Shown one piece after another: positions 1 to 8,730 of a DNA stretch of 64,000 bases. Origin of the DNA: JADLHS01 sp964561105. Lineage in GTDB: Bacteria; Verrucomicrobiota; Verrucomicrobiia; Limisphaerales; JADLHS01. The stretch is from positions 1 to 64,000 of the forward strand of contig CAZLOH010000018.1 of the NCBI GenBank assembly GCA_964561105.1, in the 5' to 3' direction. Each line of letters begins with the position of its first letter. The stretch's first letter is position 1. The position numbers were made by a program, and so were the translations under genes. Under the pieces are notes generated by a model, which was not told the origin of the DNA, did not search any database, and saw only the letters and a program-made list of their open reading frames with translations.

Positions 1-1
1 A

Positions 2-1132
2 CAGAAGTTCGAGCTGTTGCCCAAGGACGACGACGGCGAGTTGCTCGAAGTCGCGATGGGGCCGCATCACCCGTCCACCCACGGCGTGTTCCGCATGGAC
101 GTGGTGCTGGATGGCGAGCGCGTGGTGAAGCTCAAGCCGGTGTTCGGCTACTTGCATCGCAACCACGAGAAGATCGCCGAGGGGACAACCTATCTCTCCT
201 CGATGCCGTACACCGACCGGCTCGATTATTTTTGCTCGCTTACCAACAACTGGGCGTATGCGCTGGCGGTGGAGAAACTGGCCGGGCTGCAAGTCCCCGA
301 GCGCGCGGAATACATTCGCGTCATCACTGCGGAACTGACGCGGCTGCAGAATCACGCCTGCCTCATCGGTTTTCTCGTGCAGGACATGGGCGCGAGCGGC
401 ACGCCGTTGATGTATGCCTTTCGGGAGCGCGAGAAAATCCTCGACCTCTTCGAGTCGCTCACCGGGGCGCGGATGATGTGCAACTACATGCGCTTCGGCG
501 GTTGCCGTTGCGATTTGCCACCCGGCTGGCTCGAACAGGCACAAAAGGTCGTGGATGAATTCCCCCGGTTCATTGACGAGTTCGAGCGTTTCCTCGCCGA
601 CAATGAAATCCTCATGGCGCGCACGCAGGGCATCGGCAGGTTGCCGCGCGACCTGGCCATCAACGCCGGTATCACCGGACCCATCCTCCGCGCGGCGGGT
701 GTGAACTACGATATCCGCAAGGTGGACAAGTACGGCATCTACGACCGCTTCGAGTTCAAAGTCCCGCTCGGCGATCACGGTGACACCTACGACCGTTACA
801 TGATCCGCGTGCTGGAGATGCGCGAGTCCGTAAAGATTCTCCAACAGGCGCTGCCGAAAATTCCCAATGGCGCGATTTTGGATCCCAAGTCCAAGCTCCG
901 TGGTTTCCGACCAAAAGCCGGCGAGAGTTACGGCCGCATCGAAGCTCCCAAGGGCGAGCTGGGTTTTTATCTCATCAGCGATGGCAGCCCCAATCCGTAT
1001 CGCTACCGCGTGCGCCCGCCCAGCTTCATCAACCTGACCGTGCTCGAAGACATGTGCCTCGGCCAGATGATTGCGGATGTGGTCATCATCCTTGGCAGCA
1101 TAGACATCGTCCTGGGCGAGGTGGACCGATGA
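2..1132 (+). CDS. nuoD: NADH-quinone oxidoreductase subunit D (5' truncated)
   Basis: NuoD is the 49-kDa-type quinone-pocket subunit of the complex I connecting module, in the cytoplasmic arm next to NuoB. The protein shows GPHHPSTHGV near the start, the LTRLQNHA and DRLDYFCS segments, and the C-terminal SDGSPNPYRYRVRPPSF block followed by DIVLGEVDR, all hallmarks of the family. The frame is open to the window edge, and a TTG at 17 is only an internal codon, so the true start lies upstream. It is the first visible gene of a nuo operon; nuoA-C are probably just outside. It is followed about 100 bp later by nuoI, not by nuoE-G. Confidence 0.96.
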   Translation, partial: QKFELLPKDDDGELLEVAMGPHHPSTHGVFRMDVVLDGERVVKLKPVFGYLHRNHEKIAEGTTYLSSMPYTDRLDYFCSLTNNWAYALAVEKLAGLQVPERAEYIRVITAELTRLQNHACLIGFLVQDMGASGTPLMYAFREREKILDLFESLTGARMMCNYMRFGGCRCDLPPGWLEQAQKVVDEFPRFIDEFERFLADNEILMARTQGIGRLPRDLAINAGITGPILRAAGVNYDIRKVDKYGIYDRFEFKVPLGDHGDTYDRYMIRVLEMRESVKILQQALPKIPNGAILDPKSKLRGFRPKAGESYGRIEAPKGELGFYLISDGSPNPYRYRVRPPSFINLTVLEDMCLGQMIADVVIILGSIDIVLGEVDR

Positions 1133-1234
1133 AAGCCCGGACTCGCGCGCTTACGACTTCGTTGAGGGTGCGCAGGATGCTGGGCGACGGATTCTTGACT
1201 GTGGGCGGCGGACTTTGGACTCTGGACTGAAATC

Positions 1235-1867
1235 ATGCTGGGCGAAGGCATCATCAAAGGCATGGCGGAGACGGCGAGGAACTTTTTCGGTTCTTACGTC
1301 AGTGATGAGCGCTTGACCACGGTGCAATATCCGGAGGAACGGCTGCCGCTGCCGGACAACGCGCGCCAGTTTCCATTTCTCGTGTACGATGGCGACGATC
1401 CAATGAAGGGCTTGCGCTGTGTCGCCTGTCAGATTTGCGAGAAGGAATGTCCACCCAAGTGCATCTTCATCATCAAGAGCAAGGACAAGCGGATTGACCA
1501 CGCGGGCAAACCCCAGGTGTATCCGGCCACCTTCGACATAGATCTCTCGGTTTGCATGAGCTGCCAGATCTGTGTGGAAGTCTGCCCGTTCGAAGCCATC
1601 AAGATGGATACGGAATACGAGTTGAGCGCCACCGACCGCTTCGGCGGTCTGCTCGTGAACAAGCATCAACTCGCCAAGCCCAACAGCCATTATCAGAAAA
1701 TCCATCCCGCCGACGCTGCGATCTCAGACGCCGCCCTCGCGGCCGACATAGCCAAAGCCCAGGCTAAAGCCAAAGCCGATGCCGAGGCAAAAGTCAAAGC
1801 CGCCGCGGAAGCCAAGGCCAAGGCGGCCGCAGCAACTCAATCAGCCCCCGCGCCAGCGGCATCATAA
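1235..1867 (+). CDS. nuoI: NADH-quinone oxidoreductase subunit I
   Basis: NuoI is the 8-iron ferredoxin subunit that carries electrons to the quinone site of complex I. Two 4Fe-4S motifs are visible: C62-C65-C68-C72 and C107-C110-C113-C117, each followed by proline. The C-terminal 50 residues are an odd tail of alternating Ala/Lys/Glu ending in an Ala-Pro stretch (from about residue 160), absent from typical NuoI. It is probably disordered or a helical extension. The ATG at 1235 gives a normal N-terminus. NuoI directly follows nuoD, so the NADH-oxidising module (nuoE, F, G) is not encoded at the usual place. Confidence 0.95.
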   Translation: MLGEGIIKGMAETARNFFGSYVSDERLTTVQYPEERLPLPDNARQFPFLVYDGDDPMKGLRCVACQICEKECPPKCIFIIKSKDKRIDHAGKPQVYPATFDIDLSVCMSCQICVEVCPFEAIKMDTEYELSATDRFGGLLVNKHQLAKPNSHYQKIHPADAAISDAALAADIAKAQAKAKADAEAKVKAAAEAKAKAAAATQSAPAPAAS

Positions 1868-2007
1868 TGTTTTCGTCGCCACCAATGACTATCACCAACA
1901 CTGACGCACATTTCAGCGCCACGGGGCGGGCGTGGCTCCCGCTCCCCGGAGGAGCGCGCCGGGGTGAGAATTCTCCCAACCCAAGTTCGCGCCTTGAACC
2001 CCTGAAC

Positions 2008-2080
2008 CGTAGCCGCCGACGTGAGGAGGCGGAAGGAGTTGGAAATCTGAGGAATCCGCCTCGTCACCTCGGCGGCTACC
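2008..2080. repeat. Palindromic intergenic repeat, family A (copy 1)
   Basis: Inverted arms GTAGCCGCCGACGTGAGG...CCTCGGCGGCTAC flank a short centre. The same arms recur at 3986-4068 and 25675-25749, so this is a dispersed family. It lies in the 419-bp gap between nuoI and nuoH (1868-2286), in which I see no gene. Confidence 0.85.
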
Positions 2081-2151
2081 AGCAGGAGGTTCATGGTGAG
2101 CTTCCACCTCCAACACTGGACGCGCATCGAGGCCATGAACCGCACGAAGGC

Positions 2152-2210
2152 CTCTCACCCGGCCTTCGGCCACCCTCTCCCCATCCGATGGGGAGAGGGC
2201 AGGGTGAGGG
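2152..2210. repeat. Nested inverted repeat (CCCTCTCCCC type)
   Basis: The inner palindrome CCCTCTCCCC...GGGGAGAGGG (2173-2199) is nested in outer arms CTCTCACCC and GGGTGAGGG. It forms a strong hairpin in the nuoI-nuoH gap, about 75 bp before nuoH. It has no downstream T-run, so it is more likely a dispersed repeat than a terminator. Confidence 0.7.
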
Positions 2211-2286
2211 GCCGGTTCATGGAAAGGGCGGGCGAAACCATAAACCTCAAATCGCAGATCGGCACTCGTAAATCAAGAATTCCCCG

Positions 2287-3471
2287 ATGCCCGACTTCGA
2301 TCAGATTTTCGTCCTGCTCAAACACTGGCTGCTCGGCCAATTGGCGGCAATTCTGCCCGCGTGGTCGTTGCCGGTGGTGTCCGCGCTGATATCCATTGCC
2401 GCCATCGTCGGTGTGTTCGCCACCTTGTTCGCGCTGATGACGATTCTCGAACGCAAAGGATTGGGACGAATCCAGAATCGTTACGGCCCCAACCGCGTCG
2501 GACCACTTGGCTTTTTGCAACCGGCGGCCGACGGCATCAAGGCGTTGATCAAGGAGGACGTCGTTCCGCGCGCGGCGGACCAGGTGGTGCATTTGCTGGC
2601 GCCCGTGCTGCTGGTCATCCCGGCAATCCTGGTTTACGCGGTCCTGCCCGTGGGGCGGAACATGGTGGCCATTGAAATGGACTCCGGGCTGCTGTTCTTC
2701 TTCGCGGTTGGTGGCGCATCCGAACTGGCCGTGTTCATGGCCGGCTGGTCAAGCCGAAACAAATACTCCTTGCTGGGGGCCATGCGCGCGGTGGCCCAGA
2801 TGATCAGCTACGAAATTCCGCTCATCCTTTCGACCATCACCGTTGTCATGATGACCGGCACTCTTTCGCCCGAAAAAATCGTCCACGCCCAAGGAACTTA
2901 TGCCGGGCTGTTGCCGGATTGGTTTGTCTTCACCCCGTGGGGCTTCGCGGGTTTCATTCTGTTTTTGATCGCCGCCAACGCCGAGTCAAATCGTTCGCCG
3001 TTCGATTTGCCGGAAGGGGAATCCGAACTCATCGCCGGTTATTTCACCGAATACTCCGGCTTCAAGTTCGCGCTCTTTTTTCTGGCGGAATACCTCAGTC
3101 TCTTTGCCGTGAGTGGACTGGGCATCACGTTGTTTCTCGGTGGCTGGCAGTCGCCGTTGCCGGGCCTCACGCTGATTCCTTCGTGGGCGTGGTTCTTCGC
3201 CAAATTGTTCGGGTTGATTCTGTTGTTCATCTGGACGCGTGGCACGTTGCCGCGCCTGCGTGTGGACCAACTCATGAACTTTGCCTGGAAATTCATGCTG
3301 CCGCTGGCGCTGATCAATCTGATCACTGCGGCGTCCTGGCATTACATGTCACCGGGGCTTGCACGCTGGATCGTGGGTGCGACGCTGGTGCTGGGACCTT
3401 ATCTCCTGCTCGGACGCGGCCTATTGACGGGCAAACAAATTACCAAACGAGTCTATCGCTACGCCGAATGA
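2287..3471 (+). CDS. nuoH: NADH-quinone oxidoreductase subunit H
   Basis: NuoH is the membrane subunit that, with NuoB and NuoD, forms the quinone chamber of complex I. The family blocks ERKGLGRIQNRYGPNRVGP and QPAADGIKALIKED are present near residues 55-95. The acidic segment RSPFDLPEGESELIAGY lies near residues 238-254, with about eight hydrophobic helices overall. Length (394 residues) is slightly above the usual 325-350, mostly from a longer N-terminal region and loops. The ATG at 2287 was chosen because MPDFDQIF begins just before the first hydrophobic segment. nuoJ follows 29 bp later. Confidence 0.96.
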   Translation: MPDFDQIFVLLKHWLLGQLAAILPAWSLPVVSALISIAAIVGVFATLFALMTILERKGLGRIQNRYGPNRVGPLGFLQPAADGIKALIKEDVVPRAADQVVHLLAPVLLVIPAILVYAVLPVGRNMVAIEMDSGLLFFFAVGGASELAVFMAGWSSRNKYSLLGAMRAVAQMISYEIPLILSTITVVMMTGTLSPEKIVHAQGTYAGLLPDWFVFTPWGFAGFILFLIAANAESNRSPFDLPEGESELIAGYFTEYSGFKFALFFLAEYLSLFAVSGLGITLFLGGWQSPLPGLTLIPSWAWFFAKLFGLILLFIWTRGTLPRLRVDQLMNFAWKFMLPLALINLITAASWHYMSPGLARWIVGATLVLGPYLLLGRGLLTGKQITKRVYRYAE

Positions 3472-3500
3472 ACCCAGAGCGAACCAGCCCCCATGATTGA

Positions 3501-4079
3501 ATGACTTGGACTTTTGTCAGTATCGCCGTTGTGACCATCGTAGCCGCCGTGGCGGTGATGACGTTGCGGAATCTCATTCACTGCGCCCTCGCGGCGGCGG
3601 TGGCGTTTGTGGGCCTCGCCGCGCTGTATCTCAACCTCAACGCCCAGTTCGTGGGTTTCGCGCAAATTCTCGTGTATGTGGGCGCGGTGGCGATCCTGAT
3701 CGCGTTTGCCGTGTTGCTTACGCGCGGCGGCGAACCGGCAAACGGACGGGATTTTTCCAAATCCTGGCTGGCCGGGCTGCTGACAGCCGTGGGGGTCTTC
3801 GCTGTGCTGGCCTGGGCCATTACACGAAGCGCCCTGAATACCAACGAAATCCCCGCCGCTCCGGTCGTTATGGTGAATCAAATCGGCGTGTCGCTGATGA
3901 CGAACTATGTGCTGCCGCTCGAAGTTGTCGGCCTGTTGCTTACTGCCGCCCTGATTGGCGCGGTGATCATTGCGATGCGCGACGGTGTAGCCGCCGACGT
4001 GAGGAGGCGGAACGATAAATCAGGAGTACCAAAACCAGAAATTCCCCCTCCTCACGTCGGGGGCTACCATCAAACATGA
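3501..4079 (+). CDS. nuoJ: NADH-quinone oxidoreductase subunit J, with repeat-derived C-terminus
   Basis: NuoJ is a small antiporter-associated membrane subunit of complex I. Five hydrophobic helices can be seen, with the conserved third-helix stretch QILVYVGAVAILIAFAVLL near residues 54-72. The natural protein appears to end near residue 161 (IIAMRDG). From there to residue 192 the frame runs through a palindromic repeat of family A, giving a Pro/Arg/Gly-rich tail (VAADVRRRN, then PPPHVGGY). The stop TGA overlaps the ATG of nuoK, so the repeat insertion preserved, or re-created, translational coupling. Confidence 0.93.
   Translation: MTWTFVSIAVVTIVAAVAVMTLRNLIHCALAAAVAFVGLAALYLNLNAQFVGFAQILVYVGAVAILIAFAVLLTRGGEPANGRDFSKSWLAGLLTAVGVFAVLAWAITRSALNTNEIPAAPVVMVNQIGVSLMTNYVLPLEVVGLLLTAALIGAVIIAMRDGVAADVRRRNDKSGVPKPEIPPPHVGGYHQT
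3986..4068. repeat. Palindromic repeat family A (copy 2), inside nuoJ
   Basis: The left arm GTAGCCGCCGACGTGAGGAG and the right arm CTCCTCACGTCGGGGGCTAC match the copies at 2008 and 25675. Here the element is in frame and is translated as residues 162-189 of NuoJ. Confidence 0.88.
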
Positions 4080-4387
4080 CTCCGCTCGCCGGCTATTTGC
4101 TTCTCAGTGCGATGCTCTTCGCCATCGGTCTGGCCGGGGCGTTGACTCGGCGCAACGCCATCATCGTGCTGATCGGCATCGAACTTATGCTCAACGCCGC
4201 GAACCTGAACTTCATCGCATTCTGGCGCTTCAGCGAGCATCCCGAAACGTTGACGGGGATCATGTTCGTGATTTTCTCGATTGGTGTGGCGGCGGCGGAA
4301 GCCGCAGTGGGTCTGGCGCTCATCATCGCGATTTACCGGCATTACAAGAGCACCAACGTGGACGAAGTGAACCAACTCAAGGGATGA
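4076..4387 (+). CDS. nuoK: NADH-quinone oxidoreductase subunit K
   Basis: NuoK is the MrpC-like membrane subunit of complex I. It has 103 residues and three hydrophobic helices. GIELMLNAANLNF carries the conserved helix-2 glutamate, and EAAVGLALIIAIYRH carries the second conserved acidic residue. Both acids belong to the central proton-conducting axis in known complexes. The start ATG overlaps the nuoJ stop (ATGA), a usual sign of coupled translation. It is followed by a 205-bp gap filled by an inverted repeat before nuoL. Confidence 0.96.
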   Translation: MTPLAGYLLLSAMLFAIGLAGALTRRNAIIVLIGIELMLNAANLNFIAFWRFSEHPETLTGIMFVIFSIGVAAAEAAVGLALIIAIYRHYKSTNVDEVNQLKG

Positions 4388-4395
4388 GCTTTTTC

Positions 4396-4582
4396 AACGC
4401 AAAGACGCAAAGGCGCAAAGGCGCAACGAGGCATGAGTGCGGGGGCGCGCGGCATTCATGCCGCTTCGCCGTTCAGAACGAGACACCTTCCCGGATCGCC
4501 CAATGGTGTGAGGATGGGGGAGTGAAGCGACCTGAAGGTCGCGCTCCGAGCTTGTGGCTTTGCGTCTTTGCGCCTTTGCGTT
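4396..4582. repeat. Inverted-repeat element (CGCAAAG-type ends) between nuoK and nuoL
   Basis: The left end (4396-4428) reads AACGCAAAGACGCAAAGGCG and the right end (about 4556-4582) ends with GCGCCTTTGCGTT, the inverse. About 125 bp lie between them. The arrangement resembles a MITE or a large REP-type element and has no coding capacity of its own. Its right end sits just upstream of the nuoL ribosome-binding site. Confidence 0.8.
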
Positions 4583-4592
4583 AAGAGGAAAA

Positions 4593-6677
4593 ATGCCTTG
4601 GATTGTCAAAAACCTCTGGTTGATTCCCGCGCTGCCGATGCTGGCGGCGGGACTGACCGCGCTGGCGCCGCAGCGGTGCCGGAAGTTTTCTTCCACGCTG
4701 GCCATCGGCTCGATGATTGGCGCGTTCCTGCTTTCGCTTTGGGCGTTCGTGCATGCGCTAAGTGTCGGCCCGGATAAACCCAAGGAGGTTTTTAATTTCG
4801 ATTGGCTGCAATTCGCCGCTGGGAGCGCGGGTATCCTCAAACTCGGCTGGGTGCTTGACCCGCTGACGGCGGTGATGCTGGTGATGGTCACGTTCGTCGG
4901 CACGCTCATTTTCATTTACAGCATCGGCTACATGGCGCACGACGAGAACTTCACGCGCTTTTTCACGTTCCTGTCACTGTTCGCCGGCGGAATGCTCGGT
5001 GTCGTCATCGCGAACAGCCTGCTGCTGTTGTTCATGAGTTGGGAGATCGTCGGACTCACGTCTTATCTGCTCATCGGTTTCTGGTATCACAAACCCAGCG
5101 CGGCGGCGGCGGCGAAGAAGGCCTTCATCACCACGCGCGTCGGTGACGTGGTTTTCTTTCTCGGGATGATGTGGCTTTATCATCAATCCGGTACGCTCTT
5201 GTTTTATGACCACGGTGCCGGGTGTTTGGAGCAATCCGCCTTGATGAAGATGGTTGCCCAAACAACTTCCTTTGGCCTCGCGACCTCCGCGGCAATTGGA
5301 ATCATGATCTTCGCTGGTGCCGTGGGTAAATCCGGCCAGGTGCCGCTGCACGTCTGGTTGCCCGACGCCATGGAAGGTCCGACGCCGGTCAGCGCGCTCA
5401 TCCACGCAGCGACGATGGTGGCGGCAGGAGTGTTCCTGGTGGCGCGCGTGTTTCCGCTGATGGCGGTAGGTGGTGAGACAGGCACGGCGCCAGCCTTGCA
5501 GGTCATCACTTGGATCGGCGCCATCACCGCGTTCTTTGCCACGACCATCGCTGTCGCGCAGAACGACATCAAACGCATCCTCGCTTACTCTACCGTTTCG
5601 CAACTCGGTTACATGATGATGGGCCTGGGCGCGGGCGGCGTGGCGGTGGGGATGTTTCATCTGATCACGCATGCGTTCTTCAAGGCGCTGTTGTTCATGG
5701 GCGCCGGCTCCGTGATTCACGGGTGTCACGAGGAACAGGACATTCGCAGGATGGGCGGCATCCGCAAGTTCATGCCGATCACGTTCGCAACCTACGCCGT
5801 CGGCATGATGGCGTTGGCGGGATTTCCGTTGTTCTTTTCCGGCTTCTGGAGCAAGGACGGGATCCTGCACGCGGCCCACGCCTGGCCGGTGTCGCACCTG
5901 CCGTTTTATCTCGGCGCGGCCGGTGCGTGTCTCACGGCCTTTTACATGACGCGACAGATGGCGTTGGTTTTCTGGGGCGATTATCGGACCAAGTTGACGC
6001 ACGACACGCAGCATTTCACCACGCCGAAACTCGTGGCGCTCACGAGTGAAGAGCGGCCACAGGAAAGCCCGCGTTCCATGACTGTGCCGTTGATCACCCT
6101 CGCGGCCGGCACGGTGTTGCTGAGTGTGATCGGGACGCCCGCCTGGCCGTGGTTTCAAGAATTCCTCGGCTCGACACACGAGGAGGGATTCACGCGCGAG
6201 GTCGTCCAGATCATGATGGTTTCGGGATTGGTGTTGCTGGTCGGCGGCGGGATCGGGGTGGCGCTTTACGGTTATGTACAACGGAAACGGGCCGAAGATC
6301 CCGATGTGCTGGAAAATTTATTGCCGGCGGGAATGTATCAGTGGTTCGCGAAAAAGTTCGGCATTGATGAGCTTTATGAATTGACGGTGATCCGTTTCAA
6401 CGCCTGGTTTGCCAGGGCGTGCGCGTTTCTGGATGAGTGGGTGTGGGGCAGTGTGGTGCGACTGATTTCCTACCTGACCATCGGGTTGGGATTCGCAAGC
6501 GACGTGGTGGATAGGTTCGTCATCAATCTGGGTTTTGACCGCGGCTGCGACGGCGCGGCGCGAGGCGGTCGCATCATGGCGCACTGGCAGAATGGCCAGG
6601 TGCAGCGTTATCTGCGCATCCTCGGAATCGGACTGGTAGCGCTGGTGCTGTTTCTGATCTGGGGAGGGACGAAGTGA
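4593..6677 (+). CDS. nuoL: NADH-quinone oxidoreductase subunit L with extended lateral-helix region
   Basis: NuoL is the distal antiporter-like proton-pumping subunit of complex I. The ATG at 4593 is preceded by AGAGGA at good spacing and gives 694 residues; an upstream ATG at 4554 lies inside a repeat and is rejected. Key motifs are FMSWEIVGLTSYLLIGFW (helix-5 glutamate), GKSGQVPLHVWLPDAMEGPTP (helix-7 lysine) and HAFFKALLFMGAGS. After residue 590 (GIDELYEL) there are about 78 residues before QVQRYLRILG, where I recall about 50 in ordinary NuoL proteins. The lateral helix therefore appears lengthened by roughly 25-30 residues, which fits the two nuoM genes downstream. Confidence 0.95.
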   Translation: MPWIVKNLWLIPALPMLAAGLTALAPQRCRKFSSTLAIGSMIGAFLLSLWAFVHALSVGPDKPKEVFNFDWLQFAAGSAGILKLGWVLDPLTAVMLVMVTFVGTLIFIYSIGYMAHDENFTRFFTFLSLFAGGMLGVVIANSLLLLFMSWEIVGLTSYLLIGFWYHKPSAAAAAKKAFITTRVGDVVFFLGMMWLYHQSGTLLFYDHGAGCLEQSALMKMVAQTTSFGLATSAAIGIMIFAGAVGKSGQVPLHVWLPDAMEGPTPVSALIHAATMVAAGVFLVARVFPLMAVGGETGTAPALQVITWIGAITAFFATTIAVAQNDIKRILAYSTVSQLGYMMMGLGAGGVAVGMFHLITHAFFKALLFMGAGSVIHGCHEEQDIRRMGGIRKFMPITFATYAVGMMALAGFPLFFSGFWSKDGILHAAHAWPVSHLPFYLGAAGACLTAFYMTRQMALVFWGDYRTKLTHDTQHFTTPKLVALTSEERPQESPRSMTVPLITLAAGTVLLSVIGTPAWPWFQEFLGSTHEEGFTREVVQIMMVSGLVLLVGGGIGVALYGYVQRKRAEDPDVLENLLPAGMYQWFAKKFGIDELYELTVIRFNAWFARACAFLDEWVWGSVVRLISYLTIGLGFASDVVDRFVINLGFDRGCDGAARGGRIMAHWQNGQVQRYLRILGIGLVALVLFLIWGGTK

Positions 6678-7077
6678 GATTCCGCTTTGCGTATCATCGG
6701 CTTGCCCCGCTCGTCGAAGGGCTGAAAGCCAGTCAACTGACAACCCGGGGCAAAGCTTTGGGTGTTCGGAACAAAATGAGGCGAGCACCATCCTGGAAAT
6801 TTCACACTCGTAACGCCGGGTTGGGGAAACCGGCCTTCAGGACTGGGCGAACGAGGCTAGTAGGCCGCGTGCCTCCACGCGGCGGGGTCTCAACATTCCA
6901 AGCTGCGTGTGAAATTGGCAGGCTAGAAAGGCGCAACGATGGATCGCTGGCTTGTCTCACCGGCCGAATCGGTATCGTCCCCACCGGGCTTGGTTTGTTT
7001 GGCGACGTGAAGCCTGGGGCGTTGCCCTGGGCTACCAGCTTGCGCCGCGACGGGGCGGAGGAAGGGGTGGTGGTGGC
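6678..7077. repeat. 400-bp gap filled by palindromic repeats (nuoL-nuoM1)
   Basis: I see no gene here. It contains several inverted repeats: CCGCGT-GCCTCC-ACGCGG at 6865-6882; arms ATTTCACAC (about 6800) and GTGTGAAAT (about 6905); and AGCCTGGGGCGTTGCCCTGGGCT at 7011-7033. These look like a mosaic of dispersed intergenic repeats. The last bases before 7078 supply the ribosome-binding site GGAGGAAGG for nuoM. Confidence 0.75.
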
Positions 7078-8694
7078 GTGACTGGACTTCCGATTCTTAC
7101 CATCATCACGCTGCTGCCACTGTTCAGCGGGATCGTAGTCGCGAGCTTGGGTGAACAGAAGCAGCTCGGGCGGAGAATCGCCCTGTTCTCCAGTTTCCTT
7201 TCGCTCGGGCTGGTGATGTGGCTGTGGAGGAGTTTCAATGCGGCTTCGGGCGAACTGCAATTCGCGGAGAGACACGAATGGATTCCGACATTGGGCGTAA
7301 ATTACTTCGTGGCGGTGGATGGGCTGGGGCTGTTGATGCTCCTGCTGACAAGCATAGTCGTGCTGATGTCGCTGCTGGCTTCAGGGAGAATGGGACCGAC
7401 GAATCCCATAGCGCCGCCATCCGGAAAGGTTGGGGACGCGGCGGAACGCGTCCCTACCCAGTCGGCCTCGCATCTTTACTTTGCGTTGATCCTTTTCCTG
7501 CAAGCGGGTTTATTCGGCACGTTCACAGCGCTGAATTTCTTTCACTGGTTCATCTTTTGGGAGTTGAGCCTGGTGCCAGCCTTCTTCCTTGTGCGCCTTT
7601 GGGGTGGAGCGCAACGCGCCCCGGCGGCGACGCAATTTTTCGTTTACACCATGGTCGGCAGCGTGGCGATGTTGCTGGCGTTTCTCGCCATCTTTCTGGC
7701 GACCGGCAAGATGGATTTCGTTGAACTCGCGGAAATGGGAAGAGACGGTTCACTGGCCAGCGCGCTCTCCGCAAAACTCGGCTGGCACGATCTGAATACC
7801 AAACCGCTGGCATTGATCATTTTCGCCGGCGTCCTGCTCGGGTTTGCCGTGAAAGTGCCGATGATGCCGTTTCACACGTGGTTGCCCGCGACATACGCCG
7901 AAGCTCCCGCACCGGTGACGATGTTGCTCACGGGAGTGATGTCCAAGATGGGTGTATATGGCTTCATCCGCATCCTACTGCCAATCTTCCCGCAGCAAAT
8001 CAACTGGGTGCTGACGCCGTTGCTGTGGCTGGCGGTTATCACGATTGTGTTCTCGGCCTGCGCGGCTTTTGCCCAGCGCGACCTCAAGCGCATCTTCGCC
8101 TACTCCTCGATCAACCATCTGGGCTACTGCTTGCTGGCGGTGTTCGCGGTGGCCAGGTACTCCGATGCTTCGGGGTTTGCCACGGAGAAGGCGGCAGCGC
8201 TCAACGGCGTGTTCCTGCAAATTTTCAATCATGGAATCACGGCGGCGACGCTGTTCATGTGCGTGGGCTTCATCGAGCAACGCAGTGGCGGGTTGCGCGG
8301 GTTGAATGATTTTGGCGGCTTGCGCAAGCTGGCGCCGATCTTCTGCGGGTTGATGGGGATTGCGCTGTTTTCTTCGCTCGGATTGCCGGGATTGAACAGT
8401 TTCGTCGGCGAATTCCTGATCTTCAAGGGTGTGTTTCCCCTGACGCCATGGGCGGCATCGCTGGCGGTGATCGGGATTCTGGTCACGGCGATTTTTCTGC
8501 TGACGATCATCCAGCGCGTCTTCAACGGCCCGTTGAACGAGAAATGGTCGAAATTCCCGGACCTGACGCCGGGCGAGATCGCGCTGTTGTTCGTTCCGAT
8601 CGCCTTGATGTTCGTGCTGGGGCTGTGGCCGCGGTTGCTGCTGGATGTGGTCAACGCAACGGCAGTGCAGATGGTGGAGCAGTTGAAGTTTTAA
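7078..8694 (+). CDS. nuoM: NADH-quinone oxidoreductase subunit M, copy 1
   Basis: This is an antiporter-like proton pump of complex I. The GTG at 7078 has GGAGGAAGG about 10 bp upstream and gives 538 residues; an open frame back to 6952 is repeat-derived and rejected. It has the full set of channel residues: Glu in FWELSLVPAFFLV, Lys in FAVKVPMMPFHTWLP, Lys in LTGVMSKMGVYGF and Glu in NSFVGEFLIFKG. A loop around residues 108-138 is about 18 residues longer than in the second copy. It is partly encoded by a palindromic repeat (7428-7459). It is one of two nuoM genes in this operon. Confidence 0.95.
   Translation: MTGLPILTIITLLPLFSGIVVASLGEQKQLGRRIALFSSFLSLGLVMWLWRSFNAASGELQFAERHEWIPTLGVNYFVAVDGLGLLMLLLTSIVVLMSLLASGRMGPTNPIAPPSGKVGDAAERVPTQSASHLYFALILFLQAGLFGTFTALNFFHWFIFWELSLVPAFFLVRLWGGAQRAPAATQFFVYTMVGSVAMLLAFLAIFLATGKMDFVELAEMGRDGSLASALSAKLGWHDLNTKPLALIIFAGVLLGFAVKVPMMPFHTWLPATYAEAPAPVTMLLTGVMSKMGVYGFIRILLPIFPQQINWVLTPLLWLAVITIVFSACAAFAQRDLKRIFAYSSINHLGYCLLAVFAVARYSDASGFATEKAAALNGVFLQIFNHGITAATLFMCVGFIEQRSGGLRGLNDFGGLRKLAPIFCGLMGIALFSSLGLPGLNSFVGEFLIFKGVFPLTPWAASLAVIGILVTAIFLLTIIQRVFNGPLNEKWSKFPDLTPGEIALLFVPIALMFVLGLWPRLLLDVVNATAVQMVEQLKF
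7428..7459. repeat. Palindromic repeat inside nuoM1
   Basis: GGGGACGCGGCGGAACGCGTCCC forms a palindrome with a GCGGAA centre. It is in frame and encodes part of a loop (around KVGDAAERVPT) that has no counterpart in the second NuoM. Confidence 0.7.
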
Positions 8695-8730
8695 CTACGA
8701 ATGGACGCGAATAAACACGAATCAAATCAA

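Noticed and set aside
4384..4584. Small frame between nuoK and nuoL
   Set aside because: It is made of the inverted repeat itself; its protein ends (AKTQRRKGA / LCVFAPLR) are translated repeat arms.
4974..6281. Long open frame (435 codons) on the minus strand across nuoL
   Set aside because: It lies antisense within a certain gene, has shadow-like composition rich in His/Arg/Gln and shows no recognisable domain.
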